A DNA stretch of 57,533 bases, taken from the NCBI RefSeq assembly GCF_001866005.1, contig NZ_MLQR01000001.1:286743-344275 (forward strand), given 5' to 3'. A model generated the notes under the pieces. It ran no database searches and was not told where the DNA came from. It saw nothing but the letters and a program-made list of their open reading frames with translations. Source of the DNA: Anaerobacillus alkalilacustris (GTDB lineage: Bacteria; Bacillota; Bacilli; Bacillales; Anaerobacillaceae). The translations under genes and the position numbers were made by a program. The first letter of the stretch is position 1. Every line of letters starts with the position of its first letter. Positions 1 through 11,011 of this stretch are shown here, piece by piece.

Positions 1-420
<420 letters not shown>

Positions 421-432
421 TACAAGGCCCGG

Positions 433-574
433 CATTACGGATGGTGGGTTCCCCCATTCGGAAATCCCCGGATCAAAGTTTACTTACAACTCCCCGAGGC
501 ATATCGCTGTTCGTCGCGTCCTTCGTCGGCTCCTAGTGCCAAGGCATTCACCGTGCGCCCTTTCTAACTTAACC
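433..574 (-). rRNA. 23S rRNA 5'-terminal fragment
   Basis: On the minus strand this begins GGTTAAGTTAGAAAGGGCGC and continues through the first ~140 nt of a Bacillus 23S rRNA, ending at CCATCCGTAATG, where it is fused to the 16S 3' fragment. Upstream lie tRNA-Ala and tRNA-Ile, as expected for an rrn spacer. About 2.8 kb of 23S is missing. Confidence 0.9.
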
Positions 575-892
575 TAATTTTTTTGCGATAAGCTTCGCAT
601 TTCTTCGTCAGCTTCCTTCGGTAATCATCCTCATGTGCCTTTAAGCACACTCCGGTGATTTCCTCAGTTGCTTCCTCGAACTACTCGCTTCTCTCAAAAA
701 AATACCTGTTTTTTCAAAAGGATTTTTCGTCGAATTGAATTCTTGACTACTCAAGATTTACTCAAAGTCATAATGACTTCCGGTAAAACTTAAATGTATT
801 AGTTGTTATCTAGTTTTCAAAGAACGATTCTGCGCCAAAAAGGCGACTTGATAAATATAACACCATTTGATTAATGATGTCAATAACTTCTT

Positions 893-968
893 TGGTGGAG
901 CCTAGCGGGATCGAACCGCTGACCTCCTGCGTGCAAGGCAGGCGCTCTCCCAGCTGAGCTAAGGCCCC
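893..968 (-). tRNA. tRNA-Ala (anticodon TGC)
   Basis: A 76-nt cloverleaf on the minus strand: acceptor GGGGCCT pairs with AGGCTCC, the anticodon loop carries TGC within CCTTGCACG, the T-loop is GGTTCGATCC, and a CCA end is encoded. It lies in the 16S-23S spacer downstream of tRNA-Ile, the common order in Bacillus rrn operons. Confidence 0.97.
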
Positions 969-982
969 TAAACTTAATTGTA

Positions 983-1059
<77 letters not shown>

Positions 1060-1321
1060 ATACAGAGTTTTTTGCTTTACCATGAGATCTTTCTCTCAAA
1101 AAAGCTACTGACTTTAAAAGCATCATGAGATGCTTCTGTGAATTGACTACATGCAATTTTACGTCGATGAAGCTTATTGCAACTACACTTGTAGACGTAA
1201 ACGCACGGTCTAAATTCAGATCAGCAAACAATATAATCTGGAAGGTTATTCTTCCAAAACTGAACACAAAAGCACAAGCGGTACTTTTCCCTAAGAAAAG
1301 CATCGACTAGAGTTAACTCCA

Positions 1322-2972
<1,651 letters not shown>

Positions 2973-3078
2973 AAATAAGAATTGAATTCACACTCAAGAA
3001 CCTTAAATGTATGTTATCTAGTTTTGAAAGAATGATTTCTTTCAAAAAAAATATAAACTGACAAGAATTTAGATAATC

Positions 3079-3130
3079 TGCTCCTGCGTCTACTAGTGAA
3101 TGCTTCGAAGTAAGCTTCCTCGTCGCAAAT
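3079..3130 (+). repeat. R-type repeat modules inside the 23S-5S spacer
   Basis: The 23S-5S spacer contains GCTCCTGCGTCTACT, CTTCGAAGTAAGCTTCCTCG and a TCGTCGCA word. These closely resemble internal modules of the dispersed R repeats described below (for example 3470-3530 and 17660-17700). No complete element is present. Confidence 0.4.
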
Positions 3131-3183
3131 CAGCATGTAGCAAATTCTAAGAAGCATCTCATGATGTAATTGAAGTCAGTAGA

Positions 3184-3300
3184 TTTAGTGACGATAGCGA
3201 AGAGGTCACACTCGTTCCCATGCCGAACACGATCGTTAAGCTCTTTTGCGCCGATGGTAGTTAGGGGCTTCCCCTTGTGAGAGTAGGACGTTGCTAGGTA
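3184..3300 (+). rRNA. 5S rRNA
   Basis: A 117-nt 5S rRNA following the 23S 3' end: GTGACGATAGCGAAGAGGTC, CCCATGCCGAACACG, GTTAAGCTC, GCGCCGATGGTAGTT and GAGAGTAGGACG are all recognisable. The normally very conserved ACGGAAGTTAAG reads ACGATCGTTAAG here, so this copy may be degenerate or contain errors. Confidence 0.9.
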
Positions 3301-3306
3301 AAATGA

Positions 3307-3340
3307 AGAACACATTCCATAGGGATGTGTTCTTTTTTTT
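3307..3340 (+). terminator. rrn operon terminator
   Basis: GAACACATTCC - ATAG - GGATGTGTTC hairpin followed by eight Ts, seven bases after the 5S 3' end. Confidence 0.9.
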
Positions 3341-3360
3341 AGGTAAGAAAGTATAAAATT

Positions 3361-3634
3361 TCTAACTTGGAGACTGTCTAGCTCCAGGCGCCATCGGCTC
3401 GATCATTTCAGTCAAGTTTCTGACTTCACTGACTTCCTGGATTGCTTCTTTGTTGGTGCTTCATGCTACTTTTGCTCCTGTGATTCCTCGTCTGACAACA
3501 CTGCTTCGAGGAAGCCTACTTCGATGCAGTGTTGTCAGACGCAGAAGCACATAGATTGCGGTCAAAGAGCAGACCGCTACTTGCCGACCTTCCAGTGTTT
3601 GTCGCCGATAGGCGGGCGCCTTGCGCTTTTCTTA
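3361..3634 (+). repeat. R repeat, copy 1 (type A ends)
   Basis: A 274-bp dispersed element starting TCTAACTTGGAGACTGTCTA and ending GCCTTGCGCTTTTCTTA. The two ends pair with each other: GGCGCC and ATCGG at the left against CCGAT and GGCGCC at the right. The interior is a chain of small hairpins, including GCGGTC-AAAGAGCA-GACCGC. A TATCAGAATTTATAA flank follows the element. Related copies lie throughout the window. Confidence 0.85.
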
Positions 3635-3639
3635 CAGTA

Positions 3640-4599
3640 TCAGAATTTATAAGTAGATCCTATTTTATTTAATAATAATAATTGAGTAATGATTGCTAAA
3701 AGTGGTAATTCTAATAGCGGGCCAATTACTAGTGTTAATGCTATTAATGGTTGGTCGGGAAATGCCGTCATGGCAATTGCTAAAGCGATTGGTGAATTTC
3801 TAGCTAAAGTAGTGAGGCTTAAACTAGCTCTATCCCTGTAAGAAAAGTTCATTAAGTGTCCAATCTTCTGGCTAATGATTAAATTTATTACAAAAAACAA
3901 GAGAATTGGAATTGTCATCTTCCACATAAGTCCTAAGTTATCTAGTAATAACTGTCCTTGTGAAGCAAACATTGCAGTAATCGCAAGACTTAGGAAAATT
4001 AACGGTAGCAGACTTATATTTGAAAAAAGTTTTTCTTTAAGTTCATTTTTATTTTTTAATAGAAACTTTGTTAATAGAGCCAGTATGAAGGGTATAATTA
4101 AAACAAATAAAATGCTTTCTACTAGAAATGTTAGTTCAATTGTTCCAGTTGTTCCACCAAAGATTAATAAATAAAATGGTAGTAAAATAATTTGTATCAG
4201 TAGATTTAATGGCAAAATTGCTGCGGATATGGCAACATTTCCTTTGGCTATACTTGTAAAGATTAAGTACCAGTCTGTACAAGGTGTAACCATTAACATA
4301 ATAAACCCAATATACAGAGCCGGATTGTCATATAAAAAAAGGAATCCCAGAAGTCCAGCTAAAACTGGTGTCCATAAAAAATTTATCATGACAGCTGTAT
4401 ATGTAAACTTTATATTTTTAAAAGCTTTTTTATTTTTTTCAATTGGGATTTGTAAAAATGTTATATAAAGCATAGTTATTAACAAAGGTACGATTAAGCT
4501 ATCTGCGTTTGTCTGAATAAAACTAACTTGTCCTATACTTATCCCAATAATAACGGCAAACAAAATAATAAAAGAATATAACTTGTCAATTAAACTCAT
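3640..4599 (-). CDS. ACR3/BASS-superfamily transporter (arsenic-resistance-type permease)
   Basis: A polytopic membrane protein of 319 aa with about ten hydrophobic segments, related to the bile acid:sodium symporter/ACR3 superfamily. The motif TPCTDW (residues 105-110) matches the conserved cysteine-containing segment of ACR3-like permeases. Many Bacillus relatives are annotated as arsenic resistance proteins, but no arsR or arsC lies nearby, so the substrate is open. I place the start at 4599 (MSLIDKL). The ATG five codons upstream at 4614 overlaps the ribosome binding site GAGGTG that serves the second ATG. The gene is monocistronic, with its 3' end facing repeat R1. Confidence 0.75.
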   Translation of the reverse strand: MSLIDKLYSFIILFAVIIGISIGQVSFIQTNADSLIVPLLITMLYITFLQIPIEKNKKAFKNIKFTYTAVMINFLWTPVLAGLLGFLFLYDNPALYIGFIMLMVTPCTDWYLIFTSIAKGNVAISAAILPLNLLIQIILLPFYLLIFGGTTGTIELTFLVESILFVLIIPFILALLTKFLLKNKNELKEKLFSNISLLPLIFLSLAITAMFASQGQLLLDNLGLMWKMTIPILLFFVINLIISQKIGHLMNFSYRDRASLSLTTLARNSPIALAIAMTAFPDQPLIALTLVIGPLLELPLLAIITQLLLLNKIGSTYKF

Positions 4600-4812
4600 A
4601 AAGTCACACCTCATGGTAAATAATTTAAAAATGAACGAATTCGATTAAACTGAAAAACTAACTACCATTTTATCACAGATTTACAGAACTTTTTAATATA
4701 TTAATAAAGAGTAAGTTAAATGTACATAGTTAGCTATTTCGAAAATCAAAAATATTAAAGTAATAATTTGCTTTCTAGCATGGCGCTATGTTATTGGCGA
4801 TCTCTAGTGTGA

Positions 4813-4971
4813 TTTCTTACAATTAATCATCCTCTATGGGAGTATGTTAAAAAATATTTTTCCGAATCATACGATTATGAACCATATATAATATTTTTTT
4901 GCATCCCAATAGTAATGCTTGCTTATTTAGAAAAAGAACTAACTAAAAGAAACAAAAATAGAGTATTTTGA
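4813..4971 (+). pseudogene. Remnant of a small unidentified protein
   Basis: An open stretch of 52 codons after a stop, with no start codon or ribosome binding site. It has a plausible composition (WEYVKKYF, IVMLAYLEKELTKRNKN), with one hydrophobic segment followed by a basic tail. It looks like the C-terminus of a decayed gene. I do not recognise the family. The rest of 4620-5500 shows no intact gene. Confidence 0.3.
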
Positions 4972-5113
4972 TTGTTTTTTGTAACTCAATGTACTTTGCT
5001 AGAGTGGGTAAGTATCAAATCAAATTAGTTCATTTTAAACACTTTTATGAATGGGATATTGATTTCTAAATGACAAAAAGTTATCAATAATTGCAAATGG
5101 TCTGGTTATTAAC

Positions 5114-5290
5114 TCAATCAAAATCAAGATCTGCGAATTTTTCTGGAGTATAAGACCGACCTACTAGCATTTCTTGCACTCTTCGGAGCCCATTCAGGAG
5201 AAGAGCCATTTTAAAATTTTTTTCTTTTGTCTCATATGATAGGCCCAAATCTCTGGTACTTGTTCTTGAACATTGAATTCAGAAGGAGTT
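5114..5290 (-). pseudogene. Frameshifted remnant of an unidentified protein C-terminus
   Basis: On the minus strand, two frames join into one plausible sequence. The first contains VQEQVPEIWAYHMRQKKK. After a frame change near 5215 it continues MALLLNGLRRVQEML and then GRSYTPEKFADLDFD, ending in a stop at 5114. There is no start codon or ribosome binding site. The family is not recognised. It indicates gene decay in this interval. Confidence 0.3.
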
Positions 5291-5500
5291 TTATTTTGAT
5301 ATAAATAAAATCAATTTCCGTCATGGGACCAACTGGCTTCCAAATTATATTGGCTTTGTTGGTAACTTGTTTTTCTTGATTTAGTATTTTACTTTTTAAA
5401 TATAAAGTTTTTTTTGGAATAGTTCGAAATTTTCATTTTGTACTAAAGAAAAGAGTAATTAAATATTATGTTAGTATAAAATGAAAAAAGGAGTGTTTAG

Positions 5501-5929
5501 ATGGTTAAGAGGCTAATTGGGATCTTTATGTTGTTAGCGCTACTATCGTCATGTGGGAATGGTGTAGAAGAAGAGAAATATTATTTCTATGCAGAATCAG
5601 AGCACTGGAAAGCTGTAATGAATCTTACACTACCGCCACCGCCGGAACAGAACTTTACCATTAATCTAGATTTCATGTATATGGGGCCTGAGGCTAACAT
5701 TAAACCAAAGATTATGTATCATCACATATTAGAGTGGTATAGTCATAAACCGACTGTAGTTTCGGATACTGATTTTATACCAACATTAGAAAATCCATAT
5801 CAGCTAACTCTATATGATACTAGGGTTATTGGGGGATATAATATTGGACAAAAGTGGGTAACACAAATTAATTGGTACGATAGCGGTAGAGTAATGGTAG
5901 AAGACTTAGTTTTTGAAGAAAAAAAGTAG
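5501..5929 (+). CDS. Putative secreted lipoprotein
   Basis: A 142-aa protein with a classical lipoprotein signal: basic MVKR, a hydrophobic core, and lipobox LLSSC with Cys18 as the expected lipidated residue. The mature part is rich in aromatic residues and in prolines (LPPPPEQNF) and has no motif I can assign. It is preceded by a good ribosome binding site (AAAGGAGTG). It stands alone, with decayed sequence upstream and a small membrane protein downstream. It is probably anchored to the outer face of the membrane. Function unknown. Confidence 0.75.
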   Translation: MVKRLIGIFMLLALLSSCGNGVEEEKYYFYAESEHWKAVMNLTLPPPPEQNFTINLDFMYMGPEANIKPKIMYHHILEWYSHKPTVVSDTDFIPTLENPYQLTLYDTRVIGGYNIGQKWVTQINWYDSGRVMVEDLVFEEKK

Positions 5930-6082
5930 TTTACAAGTGGAAATAAAAAGAAGTTCAGCCAATTCAAAAGGATTAGTTGTATACGAAAATATATGCTTAT
6001 TGACTAATGTATATATTCTTTTAAACAACTAAGTTTGATTAGGGAAAATTACTATTGTACTCCCAAAAAAGGAGGAATTTCA

Positions 6083-6262
6083 ATGAAAATGTTATTATTT
6101 CTGGTTCATTTGTTAATTATCTCTTCTTTATTTTTGTTAGGTATTATCAACTTATTTATGTTTCAAAATGGATTTTTAGGTGTATTATCTATCCTCACTG
6201 GTTTGTTAATGATTGTTTTGTTGAAAAATGCAACTGATGATCGTGAGATATTTGGGAGGTAA
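6083..6262 (+). CDS. Small two-helix membrane protein
   Basis: A 59-aa protein with two hydrophobic segments (about residues 3-25 and 28-47) and a short charged tail ending DDREIFGR. The strong site AAAAGGAGGAATTTCA directly before the ATG at 6083 decides the start. An in-frame ATG at 6035 would place that site inside the coding region. No family is recognised. The neighbours give no functional clue. Confidence 0.6.
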   Translation: MKMLLFLVHLLIISSLFLLGIINLFMFQNGFLGVLSILTGLLMIVLLKNATDDREIFGR

Positions 6263-6374
6263 ATTTAAGTAGAGAAGTATCGATGGTAAGGAGCGTTTAA
6301 AAACAACAGGCCTTCCTTGGGATGGTGTAAAAAACACTAACAATGGTAAAAAGTCACAAACATGTATTTAAAAA

Positions 6375-6626
6375 ATGAAAAACGCTTGGATGTGTTGTTC
6401 AATGTTGTTCCAAGTGTTTGAAACCAGAATAGTTGCCTTTTTCTTTTTTGTTTTATATACCTTTCGTGCTTTTATGGAGTGGAAGTTTGAACGAGCAAAA
6501 AATGAATACATCATCACTATATTTACACTTTGTATAGTATTTTTATTTTTATCTATTGCATCATTTATTGTAGACATTTTTGAGGAATCGATAAGGTCGG
6601 AAATAAAAAGTATAACGAGGAAATGA
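6375..6626 (+). pseudogene. DUF4181-like membrane protein fragment
   Basis: Eighty-three codons containing FRAFMEWKFERAKNEYI followed by a hydrophobic segment. To my recollection this resembles the C-terminal half of the small DUF4181 membrane proteins of Bacillus. There is no convincing ribosome binding site, the preceding 110 bp are not coherently coding, and the N-terminal membrane segment expected for the family is missing. I regard it as a 5'-truncated relic, though a short functional peptide cannot be excluded. Confidence 0.35.
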
Positions 6627-6820
6627 AAAAAGTAAAAACGACGAAGTTTTAGCTTCATCTCAGCCTTAAGGGACATAATGTTCTAACTGAAACCGAAAAG
6701 CTTTCTTCAGAGATCACCACCCTCTAAAGGTCCGCTAAAATAAATATTTCAATCAATGACTTGGAAAAAGAGCCTCATTTGATTGAATGTCCAATTTTAT
6801 CACGTTAGGAGGTGAGACAG

Positions 6821-7570
6821 ATGATGGATTTATCTTGGACTAATATGTTAATTATCGTATTATGTGCAATTTTTATTGGAGTTTCTAAAACAGGGTTACC
6901 AACTCTAGGGATCCTAGTAGTAGCAACAATGGCTACCATCTTTCCTGCTAGAGAATCTATCGGGATTGTATTACCGATGTTAATTACGGCAGATATTATA
7001 GCAGTTACATATTATCGTAGAAGTGTGAACTGGCGTACGTTGTTTTCGTTAATACCATGGGTTCTTGGTGGTATTTTATTAGGTTATGCGCTATTATTTA
7101 CAATTGTAGAAAGTAGGCCGATAGAAATTATCTTAGGCGTTATTGTTTTGACATTAATAGTTGTTCAGTTTATTAGGGAGCGATGGGGAGCAAAGTGGAT
7201 GGACGATATGCCAGAATCGAAGGCTTTTATAGTAGTGATGGGTCCCCTCGCTGGATTTACAACTATGGTCGGAAATGCTGCGGGTCCAATTATGGCGGTA
7301 TTTCTAATCGCTATTTCACTACCAAAGAAAGAGTTTATTGGAACAGGTGCTTGGTTTTTTCTATCTGTGAATCTTATCAAATTGCCTATGTATGGGCAGC
7401 TTGGCCTTATTAATGGAGAAACGCTTCTTTTTAATGCGTGGCTTATTGTACCTATTCTTATCGGTACGTATTTAGGTATCAAATTTTTACCGAAGGTGCC
7501 TCAGAAACACTTTAATGTTATAATTTTAATTTTAGCGGCAGTTGGTGGAATAAGGTTATTACTTGCTTAA
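6821..7570 (+). CDS. TauE/SafE family sulfite exporter-like permease
   Basis: A membrane protein of 249 aa with seven to eight hydrophobic segments and the two-fold repeat typical of TauE/SafE proteins: VSKTGLPTLG in the first half and GFTTMVGNAAGPIMAVFL in the second. Family members export sulfite, sulfoacetate or related organosulfur anions. Nothing nearby identifies the substrate here. The AGGAGGTGA site at 6807-6815 serves the ATG at 6821 with normal spacing, so a GTG at 6812 that overlaps it is unlikely to be the start. It appears monocistronic and is followed by an inverted repeat. Confidence 0.85.
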   Translation: MMDLSWTNMLIIVLCAIFIGVSKTGLPTLGILVVATMATIFPARESIGIVLPMLITADIIAVTYYRRSVNWRTLFSLIPWVLGGILLGYALLFTIVESRPIEIILGVIVLTLIVVQFIRERWGAKWMDDMPESKAFIVVMGPLAGFTTMVGNAAGPIMAVFLIAISLPKKEFIGTGAWFFLSVNLIKLPMYGQLGLINGETLLFNAWLIVPILIGTYLGIKFLPKVPQKHFNVIILILAAVGGIRLLLA

Positions 7571-7597
7571 AAATTTTCACTATTTTCCGAAGAAACA

Positions 7598-7627
7598 ATG
7601 AGCTGAACTCAAATTTGTTCAGCTCAT
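7598..7627. terminator. Perfect 11-bp inverted repeat after the TauE/SafE gene
   Basis: ATGAGCTGAAC pairs with GTTCAGCTCAT around an 8-nt loop, 27 bp after the stop codon. A T-run is missing on both strands, so termination may be weak. Confidence 0.5.
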
Positions 7628-7814
7628 ATCCATACTCTGATTAATATGGATCGAAAAGCTTTATCTAAATTATCAGATTGATAAGTCTTTAAAGGAACGT
7701 AATTCTTGTCTGTTTTACAAGAATACTCAAAAGTTAAAGGAATTAAACTTAATTTATAATTATAAAGCGAGAATAGTAGACATATCTCATTGGAAGTTTA
7801 ATCATAATCAGCAT

Positions 7815-7829
7815 TGATAATTATTATCA
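7815..7829. promoter_or_regulatory. Orphan Fur box (7-1-7)
   Basis: TGATAATTATTATCA is a perfect match to the Bacillus Fur operator TGATAATNATTATCA. No intact gene starts downstream on either strand. A ribosome-binding-like AAGAAGGAG follows at about 7854, then only about 45 nt of non-coding sequence and a strong terminator at 7905. The iron-regulated gene it served has been lost, or the short transcript itself is the product. Confidence 0.75.
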
Positions 7830-7904
7830 ATATCACTATGTGTTTAACAACGAAAGAAGGAGTAATAAATCTAAATAAGTATTTTATAATGTGAAAGATA
7901 TAGA

Positions 7905-7934
7905 AAAAGGCGATGAGAAAACCCATCGCCTTTT
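7905..7934. terminator. Bidirectional terminator
   Basis: AAAAGGCGATG / CATCGCCTTTT is a perfect 11-bp stem with an 8-nt loop, A-rich before and T-rich after. It could end a transcript starting at the Fur box and also the FecCD gene arriving on the minus strand. Confidence 0.85.
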
Positions 7935-8055
7935 AAATTAGGTAACCAGAAAACTCTTTAGTTAGAATCTCCCTAGCTTCAGCGTCTATGCTTTTGTGAA
8001 AGTAAAATACTTTCATGCTGGTTTGTGCGTTTTAAAACGCATGTATGTTTTCTTA

Positions 8056-9429
8056 TTATTTTATTTTCTTCAATAAATAAAGTAAATAAGGTGCACCTAT
8101 AAGTGCTACAACCAAGCCTGAAGGAACTTCTTTTGGTGCTAACAGAACACGACCAATAAAGTCAGCTAAAGTTAATAAAAAGCCACCTAATAACATACTG
8201 ATAATCATTAACGGTAAATGAGAATAGCCAACAAGTCTTCTCGCAGTATGGGGAGCTAAAAGACCGATAAACCCGATGGTCCCTACAATAGAAACAGCTG
8301 CAGTTGTTAAAGCTACGCCTATAATTAGAGCAATCACCCTTGTCTTTGGTACAGCTAATCCATGACTTGTAGCAACATCATCCCCAAAAGCTAAAGCATT
8401 TAATGATCGAGTGAGATAGATAGCGATTGGGACAAGAATGATAAACAAAATGAGAGCAATGGAAACATCATTCCACCCTTTAGCATACGTACTTCCAGAT
8501 AACCAAACGAGAGCAGCAGCGACAACTAATTTTGATTTAACAACTAAAATTTGAATGATCGCTGATCCAAATGCAGAAACAGAAATCCCCATTAAAGCTA
8601 CTAATATTGGCTGAAACCCATTTTTCCAAGAAGTGATAAAAATAATTGAGATCGCAACAGTCGCACCTAAAATGGCACCAATAGTCAGCCAACTAACGGA
8701 AAGCGACGGAAACAGAACGAGGAAAATCATTGCACCTGCCCCAGAAAGGGAAGTGATACCTAGGACGCTCGCATCTGCTAACGGATTTCTAAGCACTCCT
8801 TGAAACAATACACCACTTATCGCCAATATCATTCCGATAATAAAAGCAGTTAACGTTCTAGGAATACGAAAGTTCCAAATGATCGTCGAATTCCACTCGG
8901 AAATAGGGGTCCACGTTGTTCCGTTAAATGAAAATGATAGATACAAAACAATGACTATACATAAGATCGTAACTGGCAAAAGCCATGTGAGTGAGAGTGG
9001 ATTTTTTGTTCCACCAAGACTTCTCTCACCTCTTTTTTGCTTTTTAGCTGTTCGATAAGCTAAAAACATAAGCCAAGGGCCACCGATTAATGCTGTCATA
9101 GCACCAACTGGAATTTCCTGCCCAGGTTGGATCAGGCGGGCAACGACATCTGCTGAAATTAAGATGACACTTCCCCATAAGAAGGAATGGATAATCAGCG
9201 GCCTATGACCTTTTATACCGATTAGTCGAACGATATGGGGGGCGATTAACCCGATAAATCCTATCACGCCAACAACTTCTTGATAAACATCTACCAGGTA
9301 GCTTTCTTCCTGAAGCACCTTGCGTGTGTAAGCTAGAAAGAAAAATTCAGGCGGATTGAGAGAAATTGTCGCTAGTATGGCATAAATTACATGGGACAAG
9401 GGGACAGGTGAGACCACTGAAAAAGTCAC
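8056..9429 (-). pseudogene. FhuB-type tandem FecCD iron-siderophore permease, 5'-truncated
   Basis: A reading frame of 457 codons. From about codon 53 (position ~9273) it encodes the end of one FecCD permease domain (GLIAPHIVRLIG, IPVGAMTALIGGPWLM), a linker, and then a complete second FecCD domain (residues ~130-457) with the matching motifs GLLAPHTARRLVG and VALIGAPYLLYLL. Fused permeases of this type are about 650-700 aa and form the membrane channel of ferric-siderophore ABC importers, so most of the first half is missing. The first ~52 codons do not resemble the family and begin at IS1182 debris. No ATPase or binding-protein gene accompanies it. The second half alone could in principle dimerise, but no proper start exists. 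Confidence 0.8.
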
Positions 9430-9434
9430 CTTTT

Positions 9435-9800
9435 TTAGCCAACTTTCAACTTGATTTCCCTACGGTAGCTAAATTTATTCAAGACTATAAATATAAGAAA
9501 CAAAAATGGGGAATTAACAGCGTTTAAAGAGGATAGTAACCTTGCTATCCTCTTTAAATTAACTGCTAATGCAGTTAATTTTGCTTGTGTAGCCATGCTT
9601 TTTAGACCGTAACCCCCCGTTTTTTCCTTCTTGGGAAGCTCGTTTCTTATACTGCTGCTTGAATTCTTCTGACTTTTGTTGTTGGCTGTATTCGTAGAAT
9701 TCAGGGGTATTAATTCCAACTTCAAAGACTTTTCCTACCGCTTTTCCTGTGATACACGTATCTCTTACGAGAAAATTTCTACACGTTTCTTTCTCAAAAT
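9435..9800 (-). mobile_element. IS1182-family transposase C-terminal remnant, frameshifted
   Basis: On the minus strand one frame reads GKVFEVGINTPEFYEYSQQQ and continues EEFKQQYKKRASQEGKNG, preceded by a cysteine motif (RDTCITGK). After a frame change near 9620 the other frame continues YGLKSMATQAKLTALAVNLK. Together they match the pattern at the C-terminus of IS1182-type DDE transposases. The catalytic domain is gone. The debris abuts the truncated permease, so the insertion probably broke that gene. The element's end may lie near 9405-9425, where GGTGA and TCACC face each other. Confidence 0.7.
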
Positions 9801-9900
9801 ACTAACGGTAGTATTCTCTATGTTTCGTCTTTTTACGAAGTAAAAGCAACGAAGAAAAGCCAATATTCGAATTAGAAATTCCGCCATATGGATAGGATAG

Positions 9901-9931
9901 ACAAAAGGAGCCCAATTTGGACTCCTTTTGT
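9901..9931. terminator. Bidirectional terminator hairpin
   Basis: ACAAAAGGAG / CTCCTTTTGT, a 10-bp stem around CCCAATTTGGA. It stands between the IS1182 remnant and the TspO-like pseudogene. The rest of 9800-10097 shows no gene. Confidence 0.7.
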
Positions 9932-10097
9932 ATTTGTATATTCTTTCAGTAAGTCAACATTTCCAATGTCCGATGCTTGATTTCAAAGTGTCTGTTTTTG
10001 AGGAAAGTTTCTGTTTCTCTCAAAAAGATTTTTTAGGGAATTAGGAGTCACTATGCCGCTGTCAAGATGACTAAGGTGCATGCGGATTTAAGTGTAT

Positions 10098-10834
10098 TTA
10101 TCTTACATACAAAAAAGTTAACTGTTTTCGTTTACCAAATATCGCTATAACAAAAACAATGGTTGCTAAAAAGAAAGCGGAATAGGCGACAAGAGGGGCG
10201 TTACTTAAATTTTGAACGCCTATTCCTATAAAAGCCCATACGAAAACAAGTGGATAAACGATGTCATTTTCTTTGATCCGAAAAACAATAGCTAAAATAG
10301 TAGCAACAATAAGCATACAATTGTCCAGACAACTTCAGAAATACCAAAACCAACCCAACCAATTTCGACTAGAACATAACTAATATTAGCGATTGTTGCC
10401 ACACTTATCCATCCTAGATAAACAGAGAATGGTAACAAATCAGAAAAATTATGCTCGACAGATTTGATCCGAATATACAAAATAATTAAAGTTACTAATA
10501 AAGCAATCACTACAAAAACAGATAATATGAAATATTCATAATGCCATAAAAATAACCAGAAACTATTAAAAACAGCTTAAAATAAATAAAGGTGTTCCAA
10601 CAATATAGATAGGTAGATATCTCCTTGATCTAGGAAGTTGTCGAAGCACCCAAATAGTCACTGAAACATAAATCGATCCCCAAATACTAAATACGTATCC
10701 GGCTGGTGTAAATATTACGTCTAATCGAATGGCAATCTCAGAAGTTGTTTGCCCGTTAAATGGGGGAGCATTCGCTAGATAGTTAATCAAAATGACAAAA
10801 ATTAAGGAAAATAAATTGAGAAAAAATCGTCCAT
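10098..10834 (-). pseudogene. TspO/MBR-like tryptophan-rich membrane protein, broken by frameshifts
   Basis: Three consecutive minus-strand frames form one coherent membrane protein of about 240 aa: TSEIAIRLDVIFTPAGYVFS and SIWGSIYV in the first, LPFSVYLGWISVATIANISY in the second, VYPLVFVWAFIGIG in the third. This is the layout of the long TspO/MBR-related tryptophan-rich proteins. Breaks lie near 10574 (in-frame stops after ILSCF) and 10313 (one base missing before MLIVAT). A third near 10823 is in a T-run: the ATG at 10834, which has a good AGAGGTG site, reaches the right frame only with one more T. Intact downstream ATGs and stop position make recent inactivation or sequencing error both possible. 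Confidence 0.7.
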
Positions 10835-11011
10835 GTATACACCTCTTTCCCTTTGTTTTTAGGATAATACTTATTCATAAATGTTAGACAAGATAACTAT
10901 AATAGTTTATCGGGTTATTCTTGCATCTAGAGGATTGCCAGAAATGATAAGTGTTATTATTTTGTGGGATAATAATAGTTGAATAGGGACAATTGGAAGG
11001 GGATGGGTACT

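Noticed and set aside
6368..6676. 102-codon minus-strand frame
   Set aside because: Antisense of the DUF4181-like fragment, which reads better as a protein; no ribosome binding site.
7830..7934. Homologue of the B. subtilis Fur-regulated sRNA FsrA
   Set aside because: The would-be transcript lacks the C-rich stretches I would expect for FsrA-like pairing; only the operator and terminator are similar in layout.
9435..9725. Independent 96-aa gene
   Set aside because: The sequence joins a second frame to make an IS1182 transposase C-terminus, so it is transposon debris.
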